DNA of 64,000 nucleotides. Source: Chitinophagaceae bacterium. GTDB lineage: Bacteria; Bacteroidota; Bacteroidia; Chitinophagales; UBA10324. Both the position numbers and the translations under genes were made by a program. The notes beneath the pieces were generated by a model, which was not told where the DNA came from, made no database searches, and was given only the letters and a program-made list of their open reading frames with translations. Positions 35,541 through 44,099 of this stretch are shown here, in pieces; position 1 is the first letter of the stretch, and each line of letters starts with the position of its first letter. Location: assembly GCA_016704325.1 (NCBI GenBank), contig JADJAG010000011.1, positions 248,001 to 312,000 on the forward strand. The letters run 5' to 3'.

Positions 35541-37037
35541 ATGAAACAATACATTTCATTCTTTCTGATGATTGTGGTAAGTGCACTTGCATCATCAGTG
35601 TGTGGGCAATCACTTAGCCGCGAAGTATTGTCAACCAATGGCGGCCATCAAACCGCCGGTGGTATTTCATTATCATGGACGATTGGTGAAACCGTTATTC
35701 CCACATTTAAGGCCGGTAATAGCTTATTAACGCAGGGCTTTGAGCAGCCGGAATCTTTTATTCAAACGGAGTTCATTTCACCCAAGCCCCTTTGTGCAGG
35801 AAGCACGGTTGTTGTTTCATTTATTGCTTCGGGCATCATCGGCAGTGGAAATATTTTCTCGGCAGAATTATCTGATCAAAATGGAAATTTTAGTTCGCCA
35901 ATAATAATCGGAAGCAAGGAAAGTAACAGCAGTGGAACGATAGATGCCGTAATTCCTGAAAATACGATCGCAGGTACTCACTATCGCATTCGTGTAAGTG
36001 CGGATAAACCCATGGTAATTGGTAGAGACAATGGAATAGATATCATCATAAAACAATTAATTACCTGGTATCTTGATGCTGATGGGGATCATTATTATAC
36101 CGGAAATGGAATTGTTCAATGCACCAGTCCTGGTTCAGGATTTTCCTCAGAAGTTTTAACAGGTGGAAATGATTGCAATGATGCAAACCATCAAGTGAAT
36201 CCGGGTATGATGGATGTATGCAATGGAATAGATGATAATTGTGATTATGTAGTGGATGAAAATAAATTGGTTGCAGCAATAACACTTTTAAGAAAGCAGG
36301 ATGACTGTGAGGGAGCTGACATGGTGCTTGCTGCCAATAATGGTGCAGGTATAATGTATCAATGGAAAAAGGAGAATGTTGAAATTCCCGGAGCAACGAA
36401 TAGGCATTTTATTGCACGAGAAGCCGGTAGCTATACAGTGGATGAAACCAATGATTTCGGCTGCAACTCAACAGCTGAACCCTTCAACATCAGCACAAAT
36501 TCATTGCATGCCGCAACAGTCACTCCTCAGGGATCGCTTGATATTTGTGTTACAGGAGGTGTGATGCTGAAAGCAAATGGCGGAAATGGATTTTCTTACC
36601 AATGGAAAAAAGGAAATGAGAATATTGCAGGTGCTACCAATAAAAATTATACAGCTACAATAGCAGCAAAATACAAAGTGGAAATTACCAATCCGAACTA
36701 TTGCACCATGACTTCAGAGTCAATAGAAGTAGTAAAATCCTGCAAGCTGGATAAAAGCATGAATGAAATCGAACATGCAAAACTCCTTGTTTATCCAAAT
36801 CCAACCAATGGTGCTTTTGTGATAGAATTGCATGATGCAACTAAAATTTCAACAGCAGTTGAAATTCAGATGTTCAATGTATTGGGTCAATCAGTTTATC
36901 TGAACCGAATCCAAATGAGCAACGGAATGCTTCAACAAGAAGTGAAGTTCAATGCAACTTTTGCGGCTGGAACCTATCTGGTGAAAGTGACGGTGAATGA
37001 TAAAGTATTTGTGGAGGAGCTGGTTTATCAGCAGTGA
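35541..37037 (+). CDS. Secreted T9SS cargo protein with MopE-like and Ig-like domains
   Basis: 498 aa; signal peptide about 1-22 (CGQ). The N-terminal LSREVLSTNGGHQTAGGISL, then WTIGETV and LTQGFEQP motif is a recurrent Bacteroidota surface-protein start. A MopE-like unit lies at ~174-238 (YLDADGDHYY, DCNDANHQVNPG, NGIDDNCDYVVDE). Two Ig-like units (each YQWKK...N..I.GATN; ~245-400) lead to a type A sorting domain (~415-498, VYPNPTNGAFVIEL). It is 46 bp after the second fibre gene and may be co-transcribed. Binding role unknown. Confidence 0.76.
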   Translation: MKQYISFFLMIVVSALASSVCGQSLSREVLSTNGGHQTAGGISLSWTIGETVIPTFKAGNSLLTQGFEQPESFIQTEFISPKPLCAGSTVVVSFIASGIIGSGNIFSAELSDQNGNFSSPIIIGSKESNSSGTIDAVIPENTIAGTHYRIRVSADKPMVIGRDNGIDIIIKQLITWYLDADGDHYYTGNGIVQCTSPGSGFSSEVLTGGNDCNDANHQVNPGMMDVCNGIDDNCDYVVDENKLVAAITLLRKQDDCEGADMVLAANNGAGIMYQWKKENVEIPGATNRHFIAREAGSYTVDETNDFGCNSTAEPFNISTNSLHAATVTPQGSLDICVTGGVMLKANGGNGFSYQWKKGNENIAGATNKNYTATIAAKYKVEITNPNYCTMTSESIEVVKSCKLDKSMNEIEHAKLLVYPNPTNGAFVIELHDATKISTAVEIQMFNVLGQSVYLNRIQMSNGMLQQEVKFNATFAAGTYLVKVTVNDKVFVEELVYQQ

Positions 37038-37062
37038 TGGGGGAAAAAGTCTGAAGTCGTTA

Positions 37063-37184
37063 GTCGGAAGTCCTTAGTAGTTGGTTGATGGCCATTCTAT
37101 CTATTAGTGCAAGTTTTTAACTTTTTTCACTTCTCTCTCTGTGTATTTTTTCTAAGGACGAACTAAGGACTACCTACTTCCGAC
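37063..37184. repeat. Imperfect inverted repeat GTCGGAAGT...CTTAG after a T9SS gene
   Basis: GTCGGAAGTCCTTAGTAG (37063-37080) faces CTAAGGACTACCTACTTCCGAC (37163-37184, two words). Related words follow atpG (26710-26731) and sit between the convergent genes at 38808-38837. It is a short intergenic repeat family placed at gene ends, possibly acting on transcript ends. Confidence 0.6.
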
Positions 37185-37246
37185 CCTCCCTACCTACTAT
37201 TTTGGATATTGAAACTAAGCCCTTAGTAACGTATCTTTAAATCCTT

Positions 37247-37275
37247 ATTGATCGTACTTTAATGGTACGATCAAT
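37247..37275 (+). promoter_or_regulatory. Perfect 11-bp inverted repeat just upstream of a T9SS gene
   Basis: ATTGATCGTAC (37247-37257) and GTACGATCAAT (37265-37275) flank a 7-nt spacer, ending 8 bp before the ATG. TATCTTTA at 37232-37239 resembles a -7 promoter element. The repeat could thus be an operator overlapping the start or a 5'-leader hairpin hiding the start codon. Confidence 0.6.
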
Positions 37276-37283
37276 CAATTTTC

Positions 37284-38711
37284 ATGAAAAGAAAATTATC
37301 TTTCCTGCTTTTGTTGTTGATGATTATATGCAACAATGTCTTTTCGCAAATCACCATCACTTTTACCGTCGATGTGGCAGGAATGACTATCGGCGCGGGA
37401 GGCATGCATATTGCCGGACAGTTTGAAACAGACAGTTCATTAACCATTTTATCGGACTGGAATCCGGGAGCTCCCGGAAGTCAGATGACTTTAATCTCAG
37501 GCACTACCTATACCGTTGATGTACAGTTTCCATTTAGCGCTGCAGGCAAACCGCTGGAGTTTGAATTTGTGCGCGATGATGTCTGGACCAATTCAACGGG
37601 CGATGTGAGTGAAGGTAACCCCGGAGATTGCTGCCTCGATCTTTCCTGCGGAGTAGAGGATGGTAGTGGAGGCATCAATCGCATAATCATCATACCGGAT
37701 TGTTCAGGAACCTATACCTGCAGCTGGAACAATTGCGCAGCGTTGATTTCGTCAACATCGCCGGCGATCACAGTAACACCGATGAATCCATTGATCTGTA
37801 AGGGTGAATCTATACAATTGTCTGCCACAAGTCTCGCATCGGTTTCCTGGTCACCGGATCCTTCCCTGAGTTGTACTTTATGCAATAATCCCATTGCTGG
37901 TCCGGATACTACCACTTACTACTATGTGACTGCTTCCATTGGAAATTGCATGGTAATAGAAACAGTATTGGTAAGTGTTGCTGTTCCGGAATTAAATCTT
38001 TCCAATGACCAAATGCTCTGTGCCGGCGAGTCGGTGCAGTTATCGGCCGATGGTACCGGAAATATTTCATGGTCACCTGCTTCAGGTTTAAGTTGTACTT
38101 CATGCAATGATCCTGTTGCTTCACCGGCGCTAACGACTCAATATTTTGCAACAGCAACAGTAGGAGGTTGTTCGCTAACCGACAGCCTGTTGATTACAGT
38201 AGATGACTTAAGCATTCATGCGGGAACTGATCAAAATATCTACTTTGGAGAAAGCATACAATTGAACGCAGAAGGTGCATCGGCTTACCTATGGCAACCA
38301 CCCGATGGATTGAGTTGTACGGAATGTACCTCACCGGTAGCATCACCAACAGTTACAACACAATATGTGGTAACCAGCACTTCTGATAACGGATGCAAAG
38401 CATCAGATAGCATCAGCGTTTTTATTACCGTTCCCTGCAAAGGCATCTATTTTCCCAATGCCTTTACACCTAATGGTGATGGCATGAACGATACCTTCGG
38501 GCCCATCAGTGAATTGGATATTCCTATCAATACCTTCAGAATTTTTGATCGCTGGGGCCGGTTGGTATTTGAATCAAACACCTTTGGCGGGCAATGGGAT
38601 GGCAGTTTTCAAAAAAAACCACAGCCTATCGAAGCCTACATCTATTACCTGGAACTGAGTTGTGAGGGAAAAAATGTTTTATTGAAGGGAGATGTGATGT
38701 TGATCAGGTAG
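37284..38711 (+). CDS. Secreted protein with gliding-motility-type (T9SS type B) sorting domain
   Basis: 475 aa; signal peptide about 1-21 (VFSQ). An N-terminal beta domain (ITITFTVDVAGMTIGAGGMH, ~22-155) resembles modules seen on Bacteroidota surface glycan-binding proteins. Three Ig-like repeats of ~75 residues follow (ICKGESIQLSATS..SWSPD..LSCTLCNNP; LCAGESVQLSADG..; IYFGESIQLNAEG..), each with a C-x-x-C pair near the middle. The last ~85 residues (IYFPNAFTPNGDGMNDTFGP to LKGDVMLIR) are the gliding-motility-associated C-terminal domain, i.e. the type B sorting signal. It is the only type B cargo in the window. Confidence 0.85.
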   Translation: MKRKLSFLLLLLMIICNNVFSQITITFTVDVAGMTIGAGGMHIAGQFETDSSLTILSDWNPGAPGSQMTLISGTTYTVDVQFPFSAAGKPLEFEFVRDDVWTNSTGDVSEGNPGDCCLDLSCGVEDGSGGINRIIIIPDCSGTYTCSWNNCAALISSTSPAITVTPMNPLICKGESIQLSATSLASVSWSPDPSLSCTLCNNPIAGPDTTTYYYVTASIGNCMVIETVLVSVAVPELNLSNDQMLCAGESVQLSADGTGNISWSPASGLSCTSCNDPVASPALTTQYFATATVGGCSLTDSLLITVDDLSIHAGTDQNIYFGESIQLNAEGASAYLWQPPDGLSCTECTSPVASPTVTTQYVVTSTSDNGCKASDSISVFITVPCKGIYFPNAFTPNGDGMNDTFGPISELDIPINTFRIFDRWGRLVFESNTFGGQWDGSFQKKPQPIEAYIYYLELSCEGKNVLLKGDVMLIR

Positions 38712-38834
38712 TTATGTCGGTAGTTGATTTCTTAACAGGTTGTAATTTGCTATAACTGTGAAATAAGACGTAAGACTTAAGACTTAGGACGTCTCACTAC
38801 TCACTACTGAGGACTTCCGACTAACTACTTCCGA

Positions 38835-39437
38835 CTATTTCTTCAGCCTGCCATTCATCCCAGTAATCGCATCAGCTGTAATATCATACTGCGCTTCAGA
38901 ATACAAAACCTGTCCTCCTTCTACTATGGAAAGTATCATGGTGTATTTGTTTGAAGCATTATAGTCTTTCAGAAAAGAATCCAGCGAATCCTTAAGTTCT
39001 TTGTTAAAGGCTTCGAGTTGATTTTGCAGGTCGTTGCTTAACTGATTTTGCAATTGCTGAATATCTGCCTGCTTTTTCTGCAACCTCTGTTCTGTTTCTC
39101 CCAATTGCTGTTGCGTCATCGTTGCTGCCTGTTGTTGTGCAGTAGCATAGTCTGCTTGCAGTTCTTTGCCTTTACGTTCCAGGGTAGTTTCCATCTGCTT
39201 CTGTTTTTGCTCCAGCTCTTTTTTCTTATTCACAAACAAAGCATAGTTGTTTTGCATGGAATCGATATTGATGGTTGCAATACGTACTGCTGATGGAGTG
39301 GCATTATCCGTGCTTTCCGCTTGGGCCGGTTGTGTAGCCGTTTCAATCTTCGGAGCGTCACCCAGTTGAATGAACAACAAGGCAGCCGTTATCACAGTAA
39401 GTACAATATTCCAGGCAATCAGGAGGGATGATTTCAT
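38835..39437 (-). CDS. OmpH/Skp-family periplasmic chaperone
   Basis: 200 aa. An N-terminal hydrophobic segment (~5-24) acts as signal or membrane anchor. After a short linker, RIATINIDSMQNNYALFVNKK starts the OmpH/Skp fold. Long charged and Gln-rich helices (~60-160) form the tentacle coiled coil, and YTMILSIVEGGQVLYSEAQYDIT closes the small beta body. Skp proteins hold unfolded outer-membrane proteins in the periplasm, useful in a genome with so much outer-membrane cargo. Convergent with the type B gene and separated by a repeat-rich 123-bp spacer. Confidence 0.82.
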   Translation of the reverse strand: MKSSLLIAWNIVLTVITAALLFIQLGDAPKIETATQPAQAESTDNATPSAVRIATINIDSMQNNYALFVNKKKELEQKQKQMETTLERKGKELQADYATAQQQAATMTQQQLGETEQRLQKKQADIQQLQNQLSNDLQNQLEAFNKELKDSLDSFLKDYNASNKYTMILSIVEGGQVLYSEAQYDITADAITGMNGRLKK

Positions 39438-39497
39438 GAATCTTTTTTTGCAAAAGTACTATAAGAGATGGAAGATGGAAATATCCGCTGAACAGGA

Positions 39498-39660
39498 GGG
39501 TGTACGACAAATTGGATATAGATTATTCGGTGTTGAAATTGAGTAGTGAGTATTGAGTATTAAGTATTTGAGTAAGTGAGTAAAGTAGCGTAGTGATTAC
39601 AGAATAGCAAGTGATCGGCTTCGCCGCAGCAATTTAACCATTTAGCCATTTAGCCATTTA
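39498..39660. mobile_element. MITE-like element, family 2, copy C, right end missing
   Basis: It starts GGGTGTACGACAAATTGG and matches copy D over ~150 bp (GATATAGATTATT, TTTGAGTAAGTGAGTAAAG, TGATTACAGAATAGCAAGTG, ATCGGCTTCGCCGCA). The right terminal repeat expected after the CAATTTAACCATTTA stretch is absent and no target duplication can be defined, so the copy is truncated. Confidence 0.7.
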
Positions 39661-39709
39661 ACCTCCTTTGTTCTTGTATGCAGGGCATTCGTCAATATTT
39701 TTTAACATT

Positions 39710-39785
39710 ATTGTCCGACTAAAATATTGAGGTTATAGGATGAAACCTGCTCCTGGCGGGCTTTAACCCACATTTGTCGGACAAT
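39710..39785. repeat. 76-bp segment with 10-bp terminal inverted repeats
   Basis: ATTGTCCGAC (39710-39719) and GTCGGACAAT (39776-39785) are perfect inverted ends around a 56-nt GC-richer core. It could be a tiny non-autonomous element or the relic of an insertion sequence. Only a 3-bp ATT flank repeat is visible, too short to prove transposition. Confidence 0.4.
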
Positions 39786-39843
39786 ATTTATTTTTTTAAT
39801 GCAAAAGCGCAATGGCGTTTTGAATGTTCATTGTTTCAGGAAA

Positions 39844-41334
39844 TCACAAATCAAACAGCGCAACAATTTCACCCCGATGTTTTTCAGGATCTTCATCACG
39901 ATAGTGAAACTCATTGGTGTGTACGTTGTAATCATAGTCAGCCGACCAGGCCACAAAATTCTTTGCTAAACTTTCTATTGCAAAAATGATATGATCTACT
40001 TCCTCCTCGCGCATCACAGGATGCAGGGAAAGCCTGATCCAACCCGGCTTTTCTGAAAAGTCACCCTGGTCGATCTTCTCCGTAATCCGGTGCGAATAAT
40101 CCGGTGAAACATGCAGCAGGTAATGCCCATACGTGCCCGCGCAGGAGCAACCGCCGCGCACCTGTATGCCAAAGCGGTCGTTGAGCAATTTCACACCAAG
40201 ATTGTAATGAAGGCCGTCTATATAAAATGAAATTACACCAACCCGTTTTGCTACATCCGAAGCAAGAATGTGCAGGCCTTGAATTTGTTTCAATGCGTAA
40301 AAGACTTTTTTCACCATCTCCTCTTCCCGTTGCATGATCTGTTGCACGCCCATCTGTTCTTTCAGCTTAATCGCAAGTGCTGCCCTGATGGTTTGCAGAA
40401 ATGCCGGCGTGCCGCCATCTTCCCGTTCTTCGATGGATGGAAGGTAATGATGTTCACCCCAGGGATTGGTCCAGGTTACCGTTCCTCCGCCCGGTTGATC
40501 GGGAACTTTATTCTGATAGAATTGCGCGTCGAAAATCAAAACACCCGGACTGCCCGGTCCACCGAGAAATTTATGCGGCGAGAAAAAAATGGCATCCAGT
40601 TTTTGTAATGGATTTTCAGGATGCATATTGATTTCGGCATAAGGTGCTGAGCAGGCAAAATCAACAAAGCAGGAGCCACCACTTCGGTGCATCCGTTCTG
40701 CAATTTCAAAATAAGGTGAGAAGATCCCCGTCACATTTGAACAGGAAGTGACAGAAGCGAATTTAAACTTTCTGTCACGGTATTTCTCTAACAGGAAATC
40801 AAGACTGCCCAGATCCACAAGGCCATCCTTATCAGGCTGAATAATTTCCACTGTGGCAATACTTTCTTCCCATGCTATCTGATTGGAGTGATGTTCCATA
40901 TGCGTGATGAACACGACAGGCCTTAATGATTCAGGCATTTGCGGAAGTGGTTGCAGCCATTCCGGAACTTTCAATCCCAGCAGTCTTTGCAGTTTTGCAA
41001 GTGCGCCCGTCATGCCAGATCCCACCATCAGCAATACATCATTATCCGTGGCATGTACATGTTGCCGGATGATGTGCTTCGCTTCTTTGTACGCAAGGGT
41101 CATACTGGTGCCCGTGATATTGGTTTCCGTATGCGTATTGCCGACAAGCGGTCCAAAATCGCGAAGCATTTTTTCTTCAATAGGTTTGTATAGGCGGCCG
41201 CTTGCGATCCAGTCGGCATAGATCATGTTTTGCGCACCATATGGTGTGTTGAACCTGAGATCATGCCCTACAATATTTTTTCTGAAAGATTCAAAATAAT
41301 CTACTGCAACTTTCGTGGTTTCCATCACCATCAA
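39844..41334 (-). CDS. PLP-dependent class V aminotransferase, cysteine-desulfurase-like
   Basis: 496 aa. Class V fold with the PLP-binding Lys at 255 (FFSPHKFLGGPGSPG) and D225 in SCFVDFACSAPY as the pyridinium-contacting Asp. A Cys pair in RGGCSCAGTYGHY occupies the region where desulfurases have their catalytic-loop Cys. Candidate activities are Cys desulfuration or a selenocysteine/kynureninase-type lyase; the sequence does not decide. It is longer than SufS (about 410 aa), with an extended C-terminus (IIFAIESLAKNFVAWSADYDYNVHTNEF). The start is one of three ATGs at 41334, 41331 and 41325. No Suf or Isc genes are nearby. Confidence 0.78.
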   Translation of the reverse strand: MMVMETTKVAVDYFESFRKNIVGHDLRFNTPYGAQNMIYADWIASGRLYKPIEEKMLRDFGPLVGNTHTETNITGTSMTLAYKEAKHIIRQHVHATDNDVLLMVGSGMTGALAKLQRLLGLKVPEWLQPLPQMPESLRPVVFITHMEHHSNQIAWEESIATVEIIQPDKDGLVDLGSLDFLLEKYRDRKFKFASVTSCSNVTGIFSPYFEIAERMHRSGGSCFVDFACSAPYAEINMHPENPLQKLDAIFFSPHKFLGGPGSPGVLIFDAQFYQNKVPDQPGGGTVTWTNPWGEHHYLPSIEEREDGGTPAFLQTIRAALAIKLKEQMGVQQIMQREEEMVKKVFYALKQIQGLHILASDVAKRVGVISFYIDGLHYNLGVKLLNDRFGIQVRGGCSCAGTYGHYLLHVSPDYSHRITEKIDQGDFSEKPGWIRLSLHPVMREEEVDHIIFAIESLAKNFVAWSADYDYNVHTNEFHYRDEDPEKHRGEIVALFDL

Positions 41335-41368
41335 TTTTTTTCAAGAGGAAGTGAAAGTATAAAATTAG

Positions 41369-41929
41369 TTAAGGTGAGGAAGTGACCTTGGTCATTTGTT
41401 GTCCGGCTTTTAGCAATCGCTTCACCTGACTTGCATGGTGGTCAAAATGATCCTGGAAAAAAGCCACCATTTGAGTAAGGTTGAGCCTTCCTGCCCGTGG
41501 ATGCCTGTACACTTCACGGTCAATCAGGTTATCCGGCATTGTCTCCACTAATGACTGCAGTTGTCGGCGGGATTCATTCCAGTTTGTTATTACTTCACGG
41601 TAGTTGAGGTTTTCCGGAACATCGCCCAATATCTTTGGTGCTTTAAATTTATAGTTCGACAACAAGGTTAGCCTTAAGACGGAGTAACGTACTTCTGCAG
41701 CAATGCCGGTTTTTTTGAGAGTATCTCCGCCCAGCATTTTCTTTTTTACATAGTTGATGGATTGTGTTTCTGAAAGATGGAGATGATAACAGATCTGCGC
41801 AACCGACCACTTATCAGGAGCAGGTTTGTAATAGAGGACATTTTCATTACAGGCTTCCACTTCTTTTAATAAAGCTTGCCTGCTTGCTTCGAGTTTGTTG
41901 AATGTAAGCAGCAGTTTTGTTTTTTGCAT
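41369..41929 (-). CDS. DinB-like four-helix-bundle protein
   Basis: 186 aa. It matches the DinB/YfiT-like metal-binding helical bundle. KWSVAQICYHLHLSE (~51-65) gives the first His ligand and FFQDHFDHHASQVKRL near the C-terminus gives the others. Some relatives are thiol-dependent S-transferases using bacillithiol or a similar thiol. 35 bp upstream of the aminotransferase on the same strand and probably co-transcribed with it. Substrate unknown. Confidence 0.82.
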   Translation of the reverse strand: MQKTKLLLTFNKLEASRQALLKEVEACNENVLYYKPAPDKWSVAQICYHLHLSETQSINYVKKKMLGGDTLKKTGIAAEVRYSVLRLTLLSNYKFKAPKILGDVPENLNYREVITNWNESRRQLQSLVETMPDNLIDREVYRHPRAGRLNLTQMVAFFQDHFDHHASQVKRLLKAGQQMTKVTSSP

Positions 41930-42022
41930 GGATGAAATTAGTAAAACCCATGTTATGCAATGAAAGAGGCCCTCATAATTTCATTTTTTTGAAAACTCGC
42001 ATTTCATTTCTAATTTACAACC

Positions 42023-43255
42023 ATGTCACTCAATCCGATTGTACTGTCTATTCCCATTTTCTTTATCCTGATCGGCATTGAAGTTATTTACGACCGCATC
42101 ACACATAAGCACCTCTACCGGCTCAACGATGCCGTAAGCAATATCAGTTGTGGCATCTTTGAACAGATCACCGGAACTTTTGCGAAGGTATTCACCGTGA
42201 TGCTTTATGTTTTTACCTATGATCACTTTCGTTTTTTTACTGTTCCGGATACATGGTACTGGTTGCTAATACTGTTTCTTGGCGTTGACTTTTTCTATTA
42301 CTGGGCGCACCGCATGAGCCATGAGATCAACCTGTTCTGGCTGGGCCATGTAGTGCATCATCAAAGTGAAGAATACAATCTCTCTGTTGCGCTGAGACAG
42401 GGTGCCATGCAAAAAGTTTTTACTGCAGGATTTTATTTACCGTTGGCACTGTTAGGATTCAGTCCAACCTGGTTTTTAGTGCTTGCAGCTTACAATACAT
42501 TATACCAGTTTTGGATTCATACAGAAGCCATCCGCAACCTTGGGCCATTAGAATATGTTTTTAACACACCATCGCATCACCGGGTACATCATGGCCGCAA
42601 TCCGAAATATATTGACCGCAACCATGCAGGAACACTAATTATCTGGGATCGGTTGTTTGGCACTTTTCAAAAGGAGGAGGAAAAAGTGGTGTATGGCATT
42701 ACGACTCCAACACAATGCTGGGATCCGGTGTCGGCGCACCTAAGGCCTTTCACCTCTTTGTTCGCTGACTTTAAGCTGGTAAAAGAGTGGCCGGATAAGA
42801 TCAGGTTATTGTTTATGAAGCCCGGCTGGCTACCTGAAAAATACGGTGGTTACCGTGCACCTAAAAAAGTAGAACCGGAGAGCTATCATAAGTTTGACAC
42901 CCGACTAAACCTCGAAATGAATTATTACCTGCTGGTGCAGTTTCTTTTCATCCTCGGCGGCGCTTCTTTTTTTCTCTTTAATCTTTCCAACCTCAGTGGA
43001 ACAGAACAGTTAACTATTGCAGTGCTTATTACTGTTTCGGTGATGTCAACAGGCTTTTTGTTTGAAGCACATCCCTGGGCTGCATGGGCAGAATATGCGA
43101 GGTTGCTGATTACCGGATTGGTGCTGTTGCTATTAATTCGCGAAACCTCTTCTTTTCCGGCATTAGCTATCAGTATATCGCTTATTGTTTTGTTATCCTG
43201 TTTTTGGGTTTATAGGAATTACCATGTACCTATTCTAAAAACAGGTATGGAATGA
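42023..43255 (+). CDS. AGMO-like sterol desaturase/fatty acid hydroxylase superfamily enzyme
   Basis: 410-aa integral membrane di-iron oxygenase. Histidine clusters H96-H100 (HRMSH), H109-H113 (HVVHH) and H185-H190 (HHRVHH) are the superfamily metal ligands. Overall layout, with early His boxes and a C-terminal ~110-residue membrane tail, resembles alkylglycerol monooxygenase (TMEM195), which cleaves the O-alkyl bond of ether lipids. Plain sterol desaturases are usually shorter. The stop codon overlaps the next gene's start as ATGA, and that gene encodes a lysoplasmalogenase-like protein, strengthening the ether-lipid reading. Superfamily is firm, substrate inferred. Confidence 0.82.
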   Translation: MSLNPIVLSIPIFFILIGIEVIYDRITHKHLYRLNDAVSNISCGIFEQITGTFAKVFTVMLYVFTYDHFRFFTVPDTWYWLLILFLGVDFFYYWAHRMSHEINLFWLGHVVHHQSEEYNLSVALRQGAMQKVFTAGFYLPLALLGFSPTWFLVLAAYNTLYQFWIHTEAIRNLGPLEYVFNTPSHHRVHHGRNPKYIDRNHAGTLIIWDRLFGTFQKEEEKVVYGITTPTQCWDPVSAHLRPFTSLFADFKLVKEWPDKIRLLFMKPGWLPEKYGGYRAPKKVEPESYHKFDTRLNLEMNYYLLVQFLFILGGASFFLFNLSNLSGTEQLTIAVLITVSVMSTGFLFEAHPWAAWAEYARLLITGLVLLLLIRETSSFPALAISISLIVLLSCFWVYRNYHVPILKTGME

Positions 43256-43953
43256 GTAACAAGTTTTTTTCTTTTCAGGCTTATTTTGTTCTGGCCGGCA
43301 TACATCTTTTTGCACTACTTGCAGGCGAATCGTTTAACTGGCTCATCATGGTAACCAAGCCATTGCTATTGCTGATGCTGATTGCCATTTTTTATTTGCA
43401 GTCAAAATCATCATCCGGTAATTTCAAAAAGCTTGTGCTTGCCGCGCTGTTCCTTTCCTGGCTGGGAGATGTATTGTTATTGTTTCAGCAACGCGATGCC
43501 AATTTTTTCCTGGCAGGCCTGGTAAGTTTTTTATCCGCACATGTATTTTATATTCTTGCTTTCCGGAAAACAACATTACACCATTCACTTACAATCATAA
43601 AAGAGAAGCCCTGGCTTATACTTTTGTTTGTTGCTTATGGTGCCGGATTTTATTTTCTGATCCGCAATGGCCTGGGTGAAATGATGGTACCGGTCATGTT
43701 GTACATGGTTGTGATTCTGGTGATGAGCCTGGTGGCGCTCAATCGTTTCAGGCGGGTGGAGTATCATAGTTTTGTGTTGGTATTTGCCGGAGCACTTAGC
43801 TTTATGGCCAGCGATTCTTTGCTGGCGATCAATAAATTCTATGTTTCATTTCCACTTTCAGGATTCCTGATTATGCTCACTTATATTGTTGCGCAATACC
43901 TGATTGTGAAAGGAACCTTAGCGCAACTGGCATCTGAAAGACTGAAAGTATAA
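43252..43953 (+). CDS. YhhN/TMEM86-type lysoplasmalogenase-like membrane protein
   Basis: 233 aa with seven to eight predicted membrane helices. The motif FLSWLGDVLLLF near residue 68 and a later FMASDSLLAINKF match the YhhN family, which includes lysoplasmalogenase that hydrolyses the vinyl-ether bond. Conserved Asp residues in these two motifs are proposed catalytic positions. Its ATG overlaps the preceding TGA, so translation is coupled to the AGMO-like enzyme. Confidence 0.82.
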   Translation: MSNKFFSFQAYFVLAGIHLFALLAGESFNWLIMVTKPLLLLMLIAIFYLQSKSSSGNFKKLVLAALFLSWLGDVLLLFQQRDANFFLAGLVSFLSAHVFYILAFRKTTLHHSLTIIKEKPWLILLFVAYGAGFYFLIRNGLGEMMVPVMLYMVVILVMSLVALNRFRRVEYHSFVLVFAGALSFMASDSLLAINKFYVSFPLSGFLIMLTYIVAQYLIVKGTLAQLASERLKV

Positions 43954-44078
43954 CTTCTTGCAACATTCAATGTTGAAGAATCTGTTCGCATGGGCGGGGT
44001 TTAGATCTTTTGGAATTAAAGAAGCCGGGGAAGAACAAATTGGATCCCGCATTCTTGCAGCGGCATCACAAATAATGA

Positions 44079-44086
44079 TAACTTTG
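44079..44086 (+). promoter_or_regulatory. Bacteroidota -7 promoter element of the CRP-type regulator
   Basis: TAACTTTG matches TAnnTTTG exactly and ends 13 nt before the ATG, implying a very short 5' leader. Confidence 0.6.
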
Positions 44087-44099
44087 AATAAAAGTACCT

